This document shows, piece after piece, positions 1 to 5,738 of a stretch of 14,037 nt of DNA. Within the stretch, counting starts at the first letter, position 1, and every line of letters begins with the position of its first letter. The position numbers and the translations under genes are program-made. The notes beneath the pieces were generated by a model. The model was not told where the DNA came from. It searched no databases and saw only the letters and a list, made by a program, of their open reading frames with translations. Source of the stretch: SD8 sp035528475 (GTDB lineage Archaea > Halobacteriota > Methanomicrobia > Methanomicrobiales > Methanospirillaceae); assembly GCA_035528475.1 (NCBI GenBank), contig DATKYO010000077.1:1-14037 (forward strand). The letters run 5' to 3'.

Positions 1-841
1 CTGGGAAGAATACGCGGACCATCTCCCTCCGGCACCTCCAGGGGCACCCTTCCCTGCCCCGTCCTATGCAGGCATCCCGAAAAACACCCTGCCCCTTGCA
101 AAGATCGACCTGGATAAACAGGATCAGGTCTATGCCGCTTACTCTGACAAGTTGATGACTCTAGAGGAGTATTACGAGCTGATCGTCCCCTGCCCGGATG
201 CCATCTATGTCGATCCCAAAAACATGGGGAACTGGGACTGGACCCCCGAACTGAAATCAGCACTCTCCCGGCTCGGTCTCGACACAAACATTGCCAACAC
301 GCGGCTCGGATACGAGAAGTCAGGCGACACGATCACGATGGTCGGCATGACTCCGTCGCAGGTGATGAAGGAATGGAGGCTCACAAAATCGAATGGCGGT
401 TGGACCTGCGATACAGCAGACGATGATGAACTTGACGACCTGCTCTTCGTCCTGGAGAAGATTGGGGCGATCAGCGGATCGGCTTCATCGTCCCCAGTCC
501 AGTTTGACAAAGAGGCTGTGAAGAGCCGGCTTTCGGGAAGACTGGATGCAGCGTCCCGGTCATCTTCGGGCACCAACACCATCCTGCAGGAAATGCTCCG
601 GTCCCGAACCGGGACTTCGACTTCCGCTGCAATCACCAAACCGTCCGGGATAGAGTTGCCGGAAAGTCACACCTACACCAAACCAACGGATATGACGGCC
701 GATCGACAGTACTGGGAGGAACGTGTCTCACAGTTTACTGCCGGGAAAACTTCAACCTCGACGGCTGAATCTATCGCCCAGGCAGTGCAGAGTTCGTCTA
801 CGAGATCGGATATCATCTCGCAGGCGATAGCAAGGGGTTAA
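1..841 (+). CDS. C-terminal part of an unrecognised protein (5' end outside window)
   Basis: The reading frame is open from base 2, with no stop before the TAA at 839-841, so the gene almost certainly begins left of the window. The TTG/ATG codons at 152-157 are probably internal. About 279 residues are visible. They begin with a Pro/Ala-rich segment (APPGAPFPAPSY), followed by a mixed segment with aromatic and acidic motifs (EEYYELIVPCPD, NWDWTPELKSALSRLG) and the short acidic stretch DTADDDELDDLL. The last 110 residues are rich in Ser and Thr and end in SDIISQAIARG. I recognise no family, signal peptide or membrane helix in the visible part. Its last codons are echoed at 1491-1515, beyond the toxin-antitoxin pair. 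The function is unknown; the confidence refers to this being a real, left-truncated gene. Confidence 0.75.
   Translation, partial: WEEYADHLPPAPPGAPFPAPSYAGIPKNTLPLAKIDLDKQDQVYAAYSDKLMTLEEYYELIVPCPDAIYVDPKNMGNWDWTPELKSALSRLGLDTNIANTRLGYEKSGDTITMVGMTPSQVMKEWRLTKSNGGWTCDTADDDELDDLLFVLEKIGAISGSASSSPVQFDKEAVKSRLSGRLDAASRSSSGTNTILQEMLRSRTGTSTSAAITKPSGIELPESHTYTKPTDMTADRQYWEERVSQFTAGKTSTSTAESIAQAVQSSSTRSDIISQAIARG
801..825 (+). repeat. Imperfect direct repeat, copy 1 (end of first gene)
   Basis: These 25 bases match 1491-1515 at 22 positions. Here they encode the C-terminal SDIISQA of the first gene. Two of the three differences are third-position synonymous changes in that frame, as expected for related coding sequence and not for chance similarity. 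Confidence 0.6.
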
Positions 842-967
842 TCCTCTACTCATTTTTCCAGGACCGGCACTCCTTACACCTGAAGAGGGCGGCCGCCTCC
901 AGTAAAAAAGGGATGAATTGAATATTTCAGAGAATGATTGAAAGGTATAATCGATGTGAACAACATC

Positions 968-980
968 ATTATTTAATAAT
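968..980 (+). promoter_or_regulatory. TATA-like box for the antitoxin gene
   Basis: The sequence attatttaataat is a good archaeal TATA-like element. Its centre lies about 30 nt before the ATG at 1006. With the usual 25-27 nt to the transcription start, this gives a leader of only a few bases. No Shine-Dalgarno motif is seen, so the mRNA is probably leaderless. Confidence 0.5.
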
Positions 981-1005
981 CTGTAAAACACTACTACTAC
1001 CAAGT

Positions 1006-1197
1006 ATGAGTGAGCAGGCTGTGCACGGACCTCATAAGTCGGAATGGATTACCATCTCGATTGATGAATATGAATCCATGCAGCGCACTATTGAAGTCCT
1101 TTCGGATCCTGACCTTACAAACCAGCTCGGGGAGGGGAAGAGAAAGAACGCCCCGACCAGGGATTTCGAGGAACTTGCCGGAGAATTAGGAATTTAG
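1006..1197 (+). CDS. RelB/Phd-YefM-like antitoxin
   Basis: This 63-residue protein is the probable antitoxin of a type II toxin-antitoxin pair. It would bind and neutralise the RelE-like protein encoded opposite it, and perhaps repress its own promoter. The N-terminal part reads ITISIDEYESMQRTIEVLSD (residues 15-34), close to the strand-helix pattern of Phd/YefM and archaeal RelB proteins (vls-eeyesL-eTle-Lsdp). The tail DFEELAGELGI has the form of the C-terminal helix that wraps around the toxin. I chose the ATG at 1006 over the upstream ATG at 934 because the TATA-like box at 968-980 lies inside the longer version and fits a leaderless start at 1006. The stop overlaps the stop of the toxin gene by 4 bp on the other strand, an unusual arrangement for this family. 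Family assignment is from recognised sequence pattern only. Confidence 0.75.
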   Translation: MSEQAVHGPHKSEWITISIDEYESMQRTIEVLSDPDLTNQLGEGKRKNAPTRDFEELAGELGI

Positions 1198-1448
1198 AAG
1201 TCGTCTTTGTGTTTGATAGCTTCGATAATCACCTCCTTTCTTTCGATATCAATGGTATAGAGAATCCTGAATTTCCGTTCAAAATAGATCTCCCATAATC
1301 CATGAAGAGACCCTCTCAGGGGCTTTCCATGAATGTCAGGATTTTCGGACAATTTTCTGATTTTCTGGGCGAATCGTCTCTGGATCTCCTTATTATAACC
1401 CTTCAGTCTATCCTCTGCGGGGCTTCCTGATAACGATACGATACCCAT
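1194..1448 (-). CDS. RelE/ParE-family toxin
   Basis: This 84-residue protein fits the RelE/ParE toxin fold in length and pattern. It has an N-terminal helical part (AEDRLKGYNKEIQRRFAQKI), the segment LSENPDIHGKPLRGSLHGLWEIY (the family's 'L-enP---gkpLkG-l-GlwriR'), and the strand pair FRILYTIDIE and EVIIEAIKHKDDF. The family's usual YRIlY appears here as FRILY, and the terminal H-K-D corresponds to the common hR-dvY end. RelE members cleave mRNA on the ribosome while ParE members act on gyrase; the sequence alone does not decide which applies. Its partner antitoxin is encoded on the opposite strand, tail to tail, so the two cannot share one mRNA. A TATA-like box at 1472-1482 fits a separate, probably leaderless, transcript. 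Confidence 0.8.
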   Translation of the reverse strand: MGIVSLSGSPAEDRLKGYNKEIQRRFAQKIRKLSENPDIHGKPLRGSLHGLWEIYFERKFRILYTIDIERKEVIIEAIKHKDDF

Positions 1449-1471
1449 TCACGCTTAACATATCGGAAGAG

Positions 1472-1482
1472 AATAAATAATT
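1472..1482 (-). promoter_or_regulatory. TATA-like box for the toxin gene
   Basis: Read on the minus strand, this is aattatttatt, centred about 29 nt before the ATG at 1448. It implies a transcription start within a few bases of the start codon, which suggests a leaderless mRNA independent of the antitoxin transcript. Confidence 0.45.
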
Positions 1483-1490
1483 ACAACTAC

Positions 1491-1531
1491 CGGGATCGGA
1501 TATCATTTCTCAGGCAAGAGGGACAGGGTAG
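1491..1531 (+). pseudogene. Remnant of a gene tail similar to the end of the first gene
   Basis: Bases 1491-1515 match 801-825 at 22 of 25 positions. In the same phase they read SDIISQA, followed by RGTG and a TAG stop at 1529-1531; the intact gene reads SDIISQAIARG and a stop. Similarity begins abruptly at 1491. Nothing upstream in this frame continues the homology, because the toxin promoter lies there. It looks like the tail of a second copy, or of the original copy cut off from its body by arrival of the toxin-antitoxin pair. The length is short, so a coincidental origin is not fully excluded. Confidence 0.45.
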
Positions 1532-1615
1532 ACCTCCCCCCTTTTAAATATAAACGCCCCGCCAAGTTCGTCTAAACGAGGAAAAAAATGAGAAGTGCTT
1601 ATAATCTAATATTCT

Positions 1616-2368
1616 TCACAATGGTTTTCTCATTATATTATATGTATAACCGTATTCTTCCTGGTATTTATCAAATATTTCAATCTGTTTTTTTAGCCCT
1701 TCGATAATCATAAGGGCAACTTCATCGTCTTTGAATTCCTCCATAAGGTATCCTAACTTCCCTTTCACTTCACCATAGTAGCTCTCTTCCCAGACTCTTG
1801 AAGGAAGCCTGAAGGATCCGGCATGTTCGAATCCTGCATTCCGGATGATCTCAAATCCCTTATCTTCGATCATCATCGAGGGATCGATTTCTGCGAAGAA
1901 CTCCCGTGCCTCTGCCGACGGGTTTTCCGTGAACCAGAACAAATCAGATATCATCATATATCCGCCCGGTTTCAGGAATTTTTTCCAGTATCTCACAGCA
2001 TTTTCAAAGCCCATAATGAATGAACATCCTTCAGCCCATATAATGTCGAAAGACTCCTCTTCAAAGGGAAGATCGTCCATAGATGCACAGACTGTTTTGA
2101 TTCTCCCGGAAAAACCTTCGGCTGCAATTTTTTCATCAACCGCATCGAGGAAAGGCTGGTGTATATCTGTCGCTATTATCCTGCAGGCCGGGCACAGGCG
2201 GGCAAGGGCCATAGTCTGTACGCCCTTCCCGCAACCAACATCAAGGATCTCACCACCTCCTTTTGGTGGTTCTCCGATGATTGAAAATGCTTTTTTTGTG
2301 TGCTCATCATCCCCCGGCCCCTGCCTGGGAAACGATTCAAAAATCTTAAAAATTGGATTGTTTTCCAT
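1616..2368 (-). CDS. Class I SAM-dependent methyltransferase
   Basis: This 250-residue soluble protein has a Rossmann-type methyltransferase domain. Motif I is ILDVGCGKG (residues 41-49), the ribose-binding acidic strand is IIATDIHQ (64-71), a motif II-like region is ASMDDLPFEEESFDIIWAEG (95-114), and the post-motif III turn is FLKPGGYMMISD (131-142). The pattern places it with the UbiE/small-molecule branch of class I enzymes. The aromatic, acidic C-terminal third (residues 180-250) presumably forms the substrate lid. The substrate cannot be told from sequence. The gene stands alone. An A/T-rich element at 2391-2399 (ctaaata on the minus strand) lies about 27 nt before the ATG, which suggests a leaderless transcript. 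The region is visibly richer in A/T than the large locus to the right. Confidence 0.85.
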   Translation of the reverse strand: MENNPIFKIFESFPRQGPGDDEHTKKAFSIIGEPPKGGGEILDVGCGKGVQTMALARLCPACRIIATDIHQPFLDAVDEKIAAEGFSGRIKTVCASMDDLPFEEESFDIIWAEGCSFIMGFENAVRYWKKFLKPGGYMMISDLFWFTENPSAEAREFFAEIDPSMMIEDKGFEIIRNAGFEHAGSFRLPSRVWEESYYGEVKGKLGYLMEEFKDDEVALMIIEGLKKQIEIFDKYQEEYGYTYNIMRKPL

Positions 2369-2390
2369 ATATCATTTTAATTTCAGGGTT

Positions 2391-2399
2391 GTATTTAGT
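2391..2399 (-). promoter_or_regulatory. TATA-like box for the methyltransferase gene
   Basis: The minus strand reads actaaatac, centred about 27 nt before the ATG at 2368. This fits a leaderless start. It is a weak match to the archaeal consensus. Confidence 0.3.
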
Positions 2400-2730
2400 T
2401 TGCGGTCGTCTCGGCACAGCTACGCTTGGTTCTCCTCGTACCGGTCTGTTTTGAGTTATTCTGATCGTAGTGAGGACCAGCTAAAAATTAGAGAAGTACT
2501 GAGGATGAGTATATTACAAAGAAGTATCTGGTTACGGTTATCTCCCGTGACATTATTCGGGTCCCAAAATGGGCCATTCACTTTAATTCATCAGGGTCTG
2601 TTTATACCCGGGAACTCCTTGTTCATTCCGGAGAATTGCGAAAAGACACCATACAGTATTGCCCTGAACACAAATCTCCTGCAATTTAAGGTATTGGATT
2701 ACACCAGGTGCCGGTAACCCTGTCCTGATA
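2400..2730. other. Intergenic stretch without a convincing gene
   Basis: About 330 bases separate the divergent methyltransferase and flavodoxin promoters. A 70-codon open frame (2505-2717, +) exists but has no recognisable motif, no Shine-Dalgarno site and no clear TATA box. The first part (2400-2500) is more G/C-rich than the rest and holds weak imperfect inverted similarity (tcctcgta near 2433 against tagtgagga near 2468). I see no tRNA, no known RNA and no mobile-element ends. Confidence 0.4.
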
Positions 2731-2738
2731 AAAACCTA

Positions 2739-2748
2739 AAAATAAATA
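2739..2748 (+). promoter_or_regulatory. TATA-like box for the flavodoxin gene
   Basis: The sequence aaaataaata lies about 32 nt before the ATG at 2776 and only about 17 nt before the ATG at 2761. The usual 25-27 nt spacing to the transcription start would put that start near 2771. This favours the downstream ATG and a leaderless mRNA. Confidence 0.5.
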
Positions 2749-2775
2749 CATTGAGAGAAAATGGAAAATACAATC

Positions 2776-3240
2776 ATGAAATCGCTTTTAATTCTTGTTT
2801 CTTATCATCATAAAAATACTGAAAAAATCGCTCAGGTCTTTGCAAAAGTCCTTGATGCGCAAATAAAAACGCCAGAACAGGTAGACCCTGAAGAGTTTGA
2901 AGGGTATACCCTGATCGGCTTTGGCTCAGGGATATATAGTGGAAAACACCATGAAGATCTGCTTTCCCTTGCCGACAGATTACCGCAGGTCACCGACAGG
3001 AAGGCATTCATTTTCTCAACCAGTGCAATAATAAATCAAGCCAAGGTCGCCAAAGATCACTCGCTGCTCAGAGAAAAACTGCAATCCAAAGGTTACCAGA
3101 TTGTCGATGAATTCAGTTGTAAAGGTTTTAACACAAACAGCTTTCTTAAACTTTTTGGGGGAATGAACAAGGGCAGACCCAATGCGGAAGACCTCAAAAA
3201 TGCGGAAGAATTTGCCCGGAATCTCAAACAGAACTTATAA
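2776..3240 (+). CDS. Flavodoxin-family FMN protein
   Basis: This 154-residue flavodoxin-like protein is predicted to bind FMN and carry electrons in the cytoplasm. The phosphate loop is SYHHKNTEKIA (residues 9-19), in the place of the family's S-x-T-G-N-T. The second FMN loop is GFGSGIYSGKHHE (48-60), and a third loop is FIFSTSA (79-85). The C-terminal segment with CKGFNTN (115-121) and GGMNKGRPN (128-136) resembles the archaeal/clostridial short flavodoxin subfamily. A second ATG 15 bases upstream (2761) is in frame. I prefer 2776 because the protein then begins MKSLLILVSYHH, as flavodoxins usually do, and because of the TATA spacing. The gene is alone and ends at a T-rich terminator. The redox partner is unknown. 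Confidence 0.85.
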   Translation: MKSLLILVSYHHKNTEKIAQVFAKVLDAQIKTPEQVDPEEFEGYTLIGFGSGIYSGKHHEDLLSLADRLPQVTDRKAFIFSTSAIINQAKVAKDHSLLREKLQSKGYQIVDEFSCKGFNTNSFLKLFGGMNKGRPNAEDLKNAEEFARNLKQNL

Positions 3241-3248
3241 AATAGTTA

Positions 3249-3260
3249 ATTCTTTTTTTG
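3249..3260 (+). terminator. T-rich archaeal terminator after the flavodoxin gene
   Basis: A run of seven T (3253-3259) begins 13 bases after the flavodoxin stop. No stable hairpin is needed or seen. Oligo-T tracts of this kind terminate archaeal transcripts. Confidence 0.5.
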
Positions 3261-3274
3261 AGGTATATCCCAAT

Positions 3275-3281
3275 AAAAAAA
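3275..3281 (-). terminator. T-rich terminator for the leftward lipoprotein gene
   Basis: A run of seven A on the plus strand gives seven T on the minus strand, 10 bases past the stop of the convergent lipoprotein gene. Confidence 0.45.
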
Positions 3282-3291
3282 GGAGGACACT

Positions 3292-3720
3292 CTAATTTGA
3301 AATCGGAGTCGTGGAAAATCCATACAGGGTATCCGGCCCGTTCTCCATACTCACCCAGTATCCCTTGAATGGTTTCATATCATGGACGGGTCCGCCTTGT
3401 GCATAACTCCATCCCGGCTGGTTGAGGCCGGGACTAATAACAATCGAATACCCGCGGAGATCGTGCACGTACTCGATGCTCGATAACGCCTGTGTAAGCG
3501 GCATCTCCTGGAAAGACTCCGTTTCCGGATCATATGCAGGCGCAAAACCAATCAGGTTCACTCCGATATTTACCTGCCTGGCAGGGGTACTCTGGAACTG
3601 GACGGAAGGCCCCATCGCTGCTGCAACCCCGGGCTGGTCATTGCAGGCCAGTCCTGCCGCAACAGCGATCAGGACACATCCGGCGATAACCATCTTCCTG
3701 CGGGTGGAAAGCCCAAACAT
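3292..3720 (-). CDS. Predicted secreted lipoprotein with a C-terminal GYWV-type domain
   Basis: This is a 142-residue protein. The N-terminus MFGLSTRRKM is followed by a hydrophobic stretch (residues 11-24) ending in a lipobox-like GLAC, with Cys26 as the possible lipid-anchored residue. The mature part contains VNLIGFAPAYDPETESF (54-70), PLTQALSSIEYVHDLRGY (74-91) and MKPFKGYWVSM (115-125). This spacing of a 'NLIG' strand, an 'ALxxI' helix and a 'GYWV' strand resembles a domain I associate with the ends of archaeal and bacterial surface proteins, but I cannot name a family. The gene starts 2 bases after the stop of the upstream small gene, so the two are probably one transcript. Its first 32 codons are almost identical in DNA to those of the lipoprotein gene at 13749-13970, but the rest is unrelated. 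Confidence 0.65.
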   Translation of the reverse strand: MFGLSTRRKMVIAGCVLIAVAAGLACNDQPGVAAAMGPSVQFQSTPARQVNIGVNLIGFAPAYDPETESFQEMPLTQALSSIEYVHDLRGYSIVISPGLNQPGWSYAQGGPVHDMKPFKGYWVSMENGPDTLYGFSTTPISN

Positions 3721-3778
3721 GGTCAGGCCTCAGTCTTTGCCGAAGATTTCACCAGGCCGTACTCGATCTCGTACCATG
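3624..3778 (-). repeat. 155-bp direct repeat, left copy
   Basis: This segment matches 13874-14028 with about eight mismatches in 155 positions and no gaps, at a constant offset of 10,250 bp. It covers the last 18 or so codons of one gene, the 2-base spacer, and the start, signal sequence and first mature residues of the lipoprotein gene. Similarity stops sharply on both sides. Confidence 0.9.
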
Positions 3779-3941
3779 GCATGCAGAGTAATCCGCCAGC
3801 ATCCGTGATTTCCACATGATATCCCGAATAGAATCCGGGTGTAAAAAGGAGGTACGGGTAACGGGTGAGTTTCACCCGCAGGTGGATACCAGTACGGTGC
3901 CAGTCACCAGCGTTTCTCTTTGTACGGGACACCAGGGGCAT
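3723..3941 (-). CDS. Small protein of unknown function, linked to a lipoprotein gene
   Basis: This protein has up to 72 residues. The sequence after the first 20 residues reads as a plausible beta-rich protein (VKLTRYPYLLFTPGF, GYHVEITDAGG) and ends EIEYGLVKSSAKTEA. I recognise no family. The start is uncertain. The ATG at 3941 has AGGA just upstream and overlaps the preceding zinc-ribbon gene by 38 bp. A TTG at 3953 or a GTG at 3875 (50 residues, no overlap) are alternatives. The last 15 residues are repeated exactly at the right edge of the window, also directly before a lipoprotein start. That supports a real coding frame here. It lies between a zinc-ribbon membrane protein gene and a lipoprotein gene on the same strand, probably in one operon. 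Confidence 0.5.
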   Translation of the reverse strand: MPLVSRTKRNAGDWHRTGIHLRVKLTRYPYLLFTPGFYSGYHVEITDAGGLLCMPWYEIEYGLVKSSAKTEA

Positions 3942-4581
3942 ATTTCCTGACAAGCCCCTTCACGGTCTCGAAGTTATCAGGGGTGCAATACAGGACGAAC
4001 GGGGAGATGAGCATTTTCCGGTAAAATAAGAGGGACCTCTCCCGCGGATAGACCGTGATACTCCGCATCTCCTTCCAGCTCATGAAGTCCATCTCGCGGC
4101 TGATATTAATCATGCTCCCACCTGCCCCGGCAAGGGATCCGCCTATGGCCGTCCCGGCAAGTGTCGCCCGGTTGATGGCCTTCGATTCCTTCCCTGCCCG
4201 GTACCCGATCCCCTTTTTTGTGACCGCAAAATCGGTGTCCGGCCCTCCCTTCGTGAAGAACTGGATGGCGGCGGCGATGATAAGGCCGAGGACGATGAAA
4301 AAGACCATGATCCCTAAGATGAACGGAGTTGCGGCCAGCCCTGCATCGACGTCCAGAATGAACATGAATGCCAGGACCAGGAGACAGGAGATAACAAATA
4401 ACATAGTAATCTGGGTCACTACCGGCCTGCTGGTGATGACCTTGGATTTTGCCGTCCAGAACAGGCCCTCGTCTCCTTTCGATTCGCTTTTTCTCTCGCT
4501 TTGCTGTTGTTTCTCACCGCAGGAAGGGCAGAACGCTGCTCCTTCTTTTATTTCTTCACCACACGACTCGCAGTACGGCAT
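3904..4581 (-). CDS. Zinc-ribbon membrane protein with a PH-like C-terminal domain
   Basis: This 225-residue protein starts with a zinc ribbon (Cys4, Cys7, Cys18, Cys21). A charged linker (22-45) follows, then two membrane helices (about 56-76 and 86-108), then a cytoplasmic domain beginning FAVTKKGIGYRAG (118-130). That domain has a glycine-rich stretch (GTAIGGSLAGAGGS, 143-156) and then strands (MDFMSWKEMRSITVY, SLLFYRKM, PFVLYC) ending in a helix (NFETVKGLVRKY). The last part resembles PH-like (YcxB/bPH-type) domains; that label is an inference. The protein at 10679-11287 has the same ribbon and the same C-terminal domain without membrane helices. The start is firm: AGGTGATC lies 2 bases before the ATG, and a TATA-like box lies further upstream. 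Confidence 0.8.
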   Translation of the reverse strand: MPYCESCGEEIKEGAAFCPSCGEKQQQSERKSESKGDEGLFWTAKSKVITSRPVVTQITMLFVISCLLVLAFMFILDVDAGLAATPFILGIMVFFIVLGLIIAAAIQFFTKGGPDTDFAVTKKGIGYRAGKESKAINRATLAGTAIGGSLAGAGGSMINISREMDFMSWKEMRSITVYPRERSLLFYRKMLISPFVLYCTPDNFETVKGLVRKYAPGVPYKEKRW

Positions 4582-4583
4582 AC

Positions 4584-4591
4584 GATCACCT
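4584..4591 (-). promoter_or_regulatory. Strong Shine-Dalgarno site of the zinc-ribbon/PH-like gene
   Basis: The minus strand reads AGGTGATC, a full complement to the archaeal 16S rRNA tail. It lies 2 bases from the ATG at 4581 and fixes that start. Confidence 0.75.
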
Positions 4592-4617
4592 GTCTGGCTT
4601 AGTATTTTTTCCCTTTC

Positions 4618-4628
4618 CCTATAAAAAG
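4618..4628 (-). promoter_or_regulatory. TATA-like box for the zinc-ribbon/PH-like gene
   Basis: The minus strand reads cctttttatag. It is centred about 42 nt before the ATG, which predicts a leader of about 15 nt, just long enough to carry the Shine-Dalgarno site. Confidence 0.45.
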
Positions 4629-4677
4629 GACAGATCCATTCCTCTCCCAGGGCATGGGAAGAGGAGAGAGATCTTCT

Positions 4678-5481
4678 TCAGAAGAACTCTATCACGTAAT
4701 CTGCGGGAATTTCGACGGTCACCTGTGCCGATACCGAGCTCTTCCCGGCGGATGCGGTCACGGTGATTGTTACAGGGTTCTTTGAGACCTGTGAGACCAG
4801 TGATACGCCGGATGTCACCGAACCGTTCCCGGATGCCGGCTGGACCGAGAGTCCCTTGTCATCGGCGGGGACCGTAAGCGTAAGTGCTGCTTCCGGTGCA
4901 GGTGCAGGAGGGGTGTTCCCTGAAATCTTCCATGCCGTCACCGTCAGGTGTGCAGGTGCGTCCTTTGTGACGGTCAGGTGATCGGCACTGAGCTGAAGAA
5001 TATAGCGTACCTGCTCTTTCTCCTTCTTCTCCTTTTTCTTTCCAGGAGTTACCGGTTCCGTTCCTTTCTCCTTTGATTTGCCAAGCACCTTTGCGCCGAC
5101 TGCCAGGCCGCCGCCGATAATTACGAGGGCGCCTACGATGACGATCCAGGTATTGTCATCACCTGGGGGTGTCGTATCGGAACCCGTTCCGCCACTGCCA
5201 CAGGAAATCCCGTATTTACTGCAGATCGTGGGATTGCAATCGTAACAATACCCTGATACAGCATATTCACAGCTCCTTCGCTCAAGCAGGGCGTATTGCT
5301 GTTTGCAGTACGCATCACAGGAACCCTCGTCCCCGCGTGACTGGATGGCATTGATATAAAGCTGGGTAAGCTCATTCTGGGCATCAGTCGGGCAGGGGTC
5401 GGTAAATGCTGTTGCCTGCAGAACTGCCCCGAACAGGCAGAGTATGAACAGTACCCCGCAAAACCGGTAGAACCATGACAT
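4678..5481 (-). CDS. Membrane protein with Cys-rich outer domain and cytoplasmic VTKDAPA domain
   Basis: This 267-residue protein has a signal peptide (residues 1-25, hydrophobic 9-22). An outer domain follows with eight cysteines (30, 55, 59, 71, 79, 82, 87, 94) that could form four disulfides. Next come a Gly/Ser/Asp-rich spacer, one membrane helix (about 111-133), a Lys/Glu-rich linker (134-158) and a beta-rich C-terminal domain (160-267). With a cleaved signal peptide, the cysteine domain faces out and the beta domain faces the cytoplasm. The C-terminal domain (HLTVTKDAPAHLTVTAW, then LSVQPASGNG and repeated beta strands) matches a domain in the divergently encoded 1255-residue protein. 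I chose the ATG at 5481 because it opens a signal peptide and has GAGGAG upstream; the frame extends further upstream, to 5568, without support. It may be a receptor or anchor for the large protein. No family is recognised. Confidence 0.75.
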   Translation of the reverse strand: MSWFYRFCGVLFILCLFGAVLQATAFTDPCPTDAQNELTQLYINAIQSRGDEGSCDAYCKQQYALLERRSCEYAVSGYCYDCNPTICSKYGISCGSGGTGSDTTPPGDDNTWIVIVGALVIIGGGLAVGAKVLGKSKEKGTEPVTPGKKKEKKEKEQVRYILQLSADHLTVTKDAPAHLTVTAWKISGNTPPAPAPEAALTLTVPADDKGLSVQPASGNGSVTSGVSLVSQVSKNPVTITVTASAGKSSVSAQVTVEIPADYVIEFF

Positions 5482-5695
5482 GATCGTGTTGCTCCTCTGA
5501 CAGGAAGATTCTCCTTTCTCCCTGAACGTACTCCCGAAGGAATCTTGAACCTGCCGGAACTGGTTCACATCTTTTTGAGAACTGCGGACAGTCCGGACTT
5601 TTCCGAATCGCTTTTATCTTTACCGGGAAAAATATTGCTTTACGTGACGAGAATCTCCATATTCCCCCGGTCTTGCTCATATCACTCATCCAGAG

Positions 5696-5703
5696 GTATA
5701 TCC
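5696..5703 (+). promoter_or_regulatory. Possible TATA-like box for the 1255-residue protein gene
   Basis: The sequence gtatatcc is centred about 40 nt before the ATG at 5739. This predicts a leader of about 14 nt that just includes the Shine-Dalgarno site at 5731-5736. Confidence 0.35.
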
Positions 5704-5730
5704 TCCCCTCCCGGAAACGGGAGCCTGCGG

Positions 5731-5736
5731 GGTGAT
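5731..5736 (+). promoter_or_regulatory. Shine-Dalgarno site of the 1255-residue protein gene
   Basis: GGTGAT, within GGGGTGATT, lies 2 bases before the ATG at 5739 and matches the archaeal 16S tail. It fixes the start of the large gene. Confidence 0.7.
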
Positions 5737-5738
5737 TC

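Noticed and set aside
1845..2717. Long plus-strand open frame (290 codons) across the methyltransferase gene and the following spacer
   Set aside because: Its first half is the reverse complement of the methyltransferase, which has all its motifs. The rest is Ser/Arg-rich without recognisable pattern.
2505..2717. 70-codon plus-strand frame in the spacer before the flavodoxin gene
   Set aside because: It has no start signals, no recognisable motif, and a composition like spacer DNA.
4055..4624. Plus-strand 189-codon frame opposite the zinc-ribbon/PH-like gene
   Set aside because: The minus-strand gene has the ribbon, the membrane helices, the Shine-Dalgarno site and a paralogue. The plus frame has none of these.
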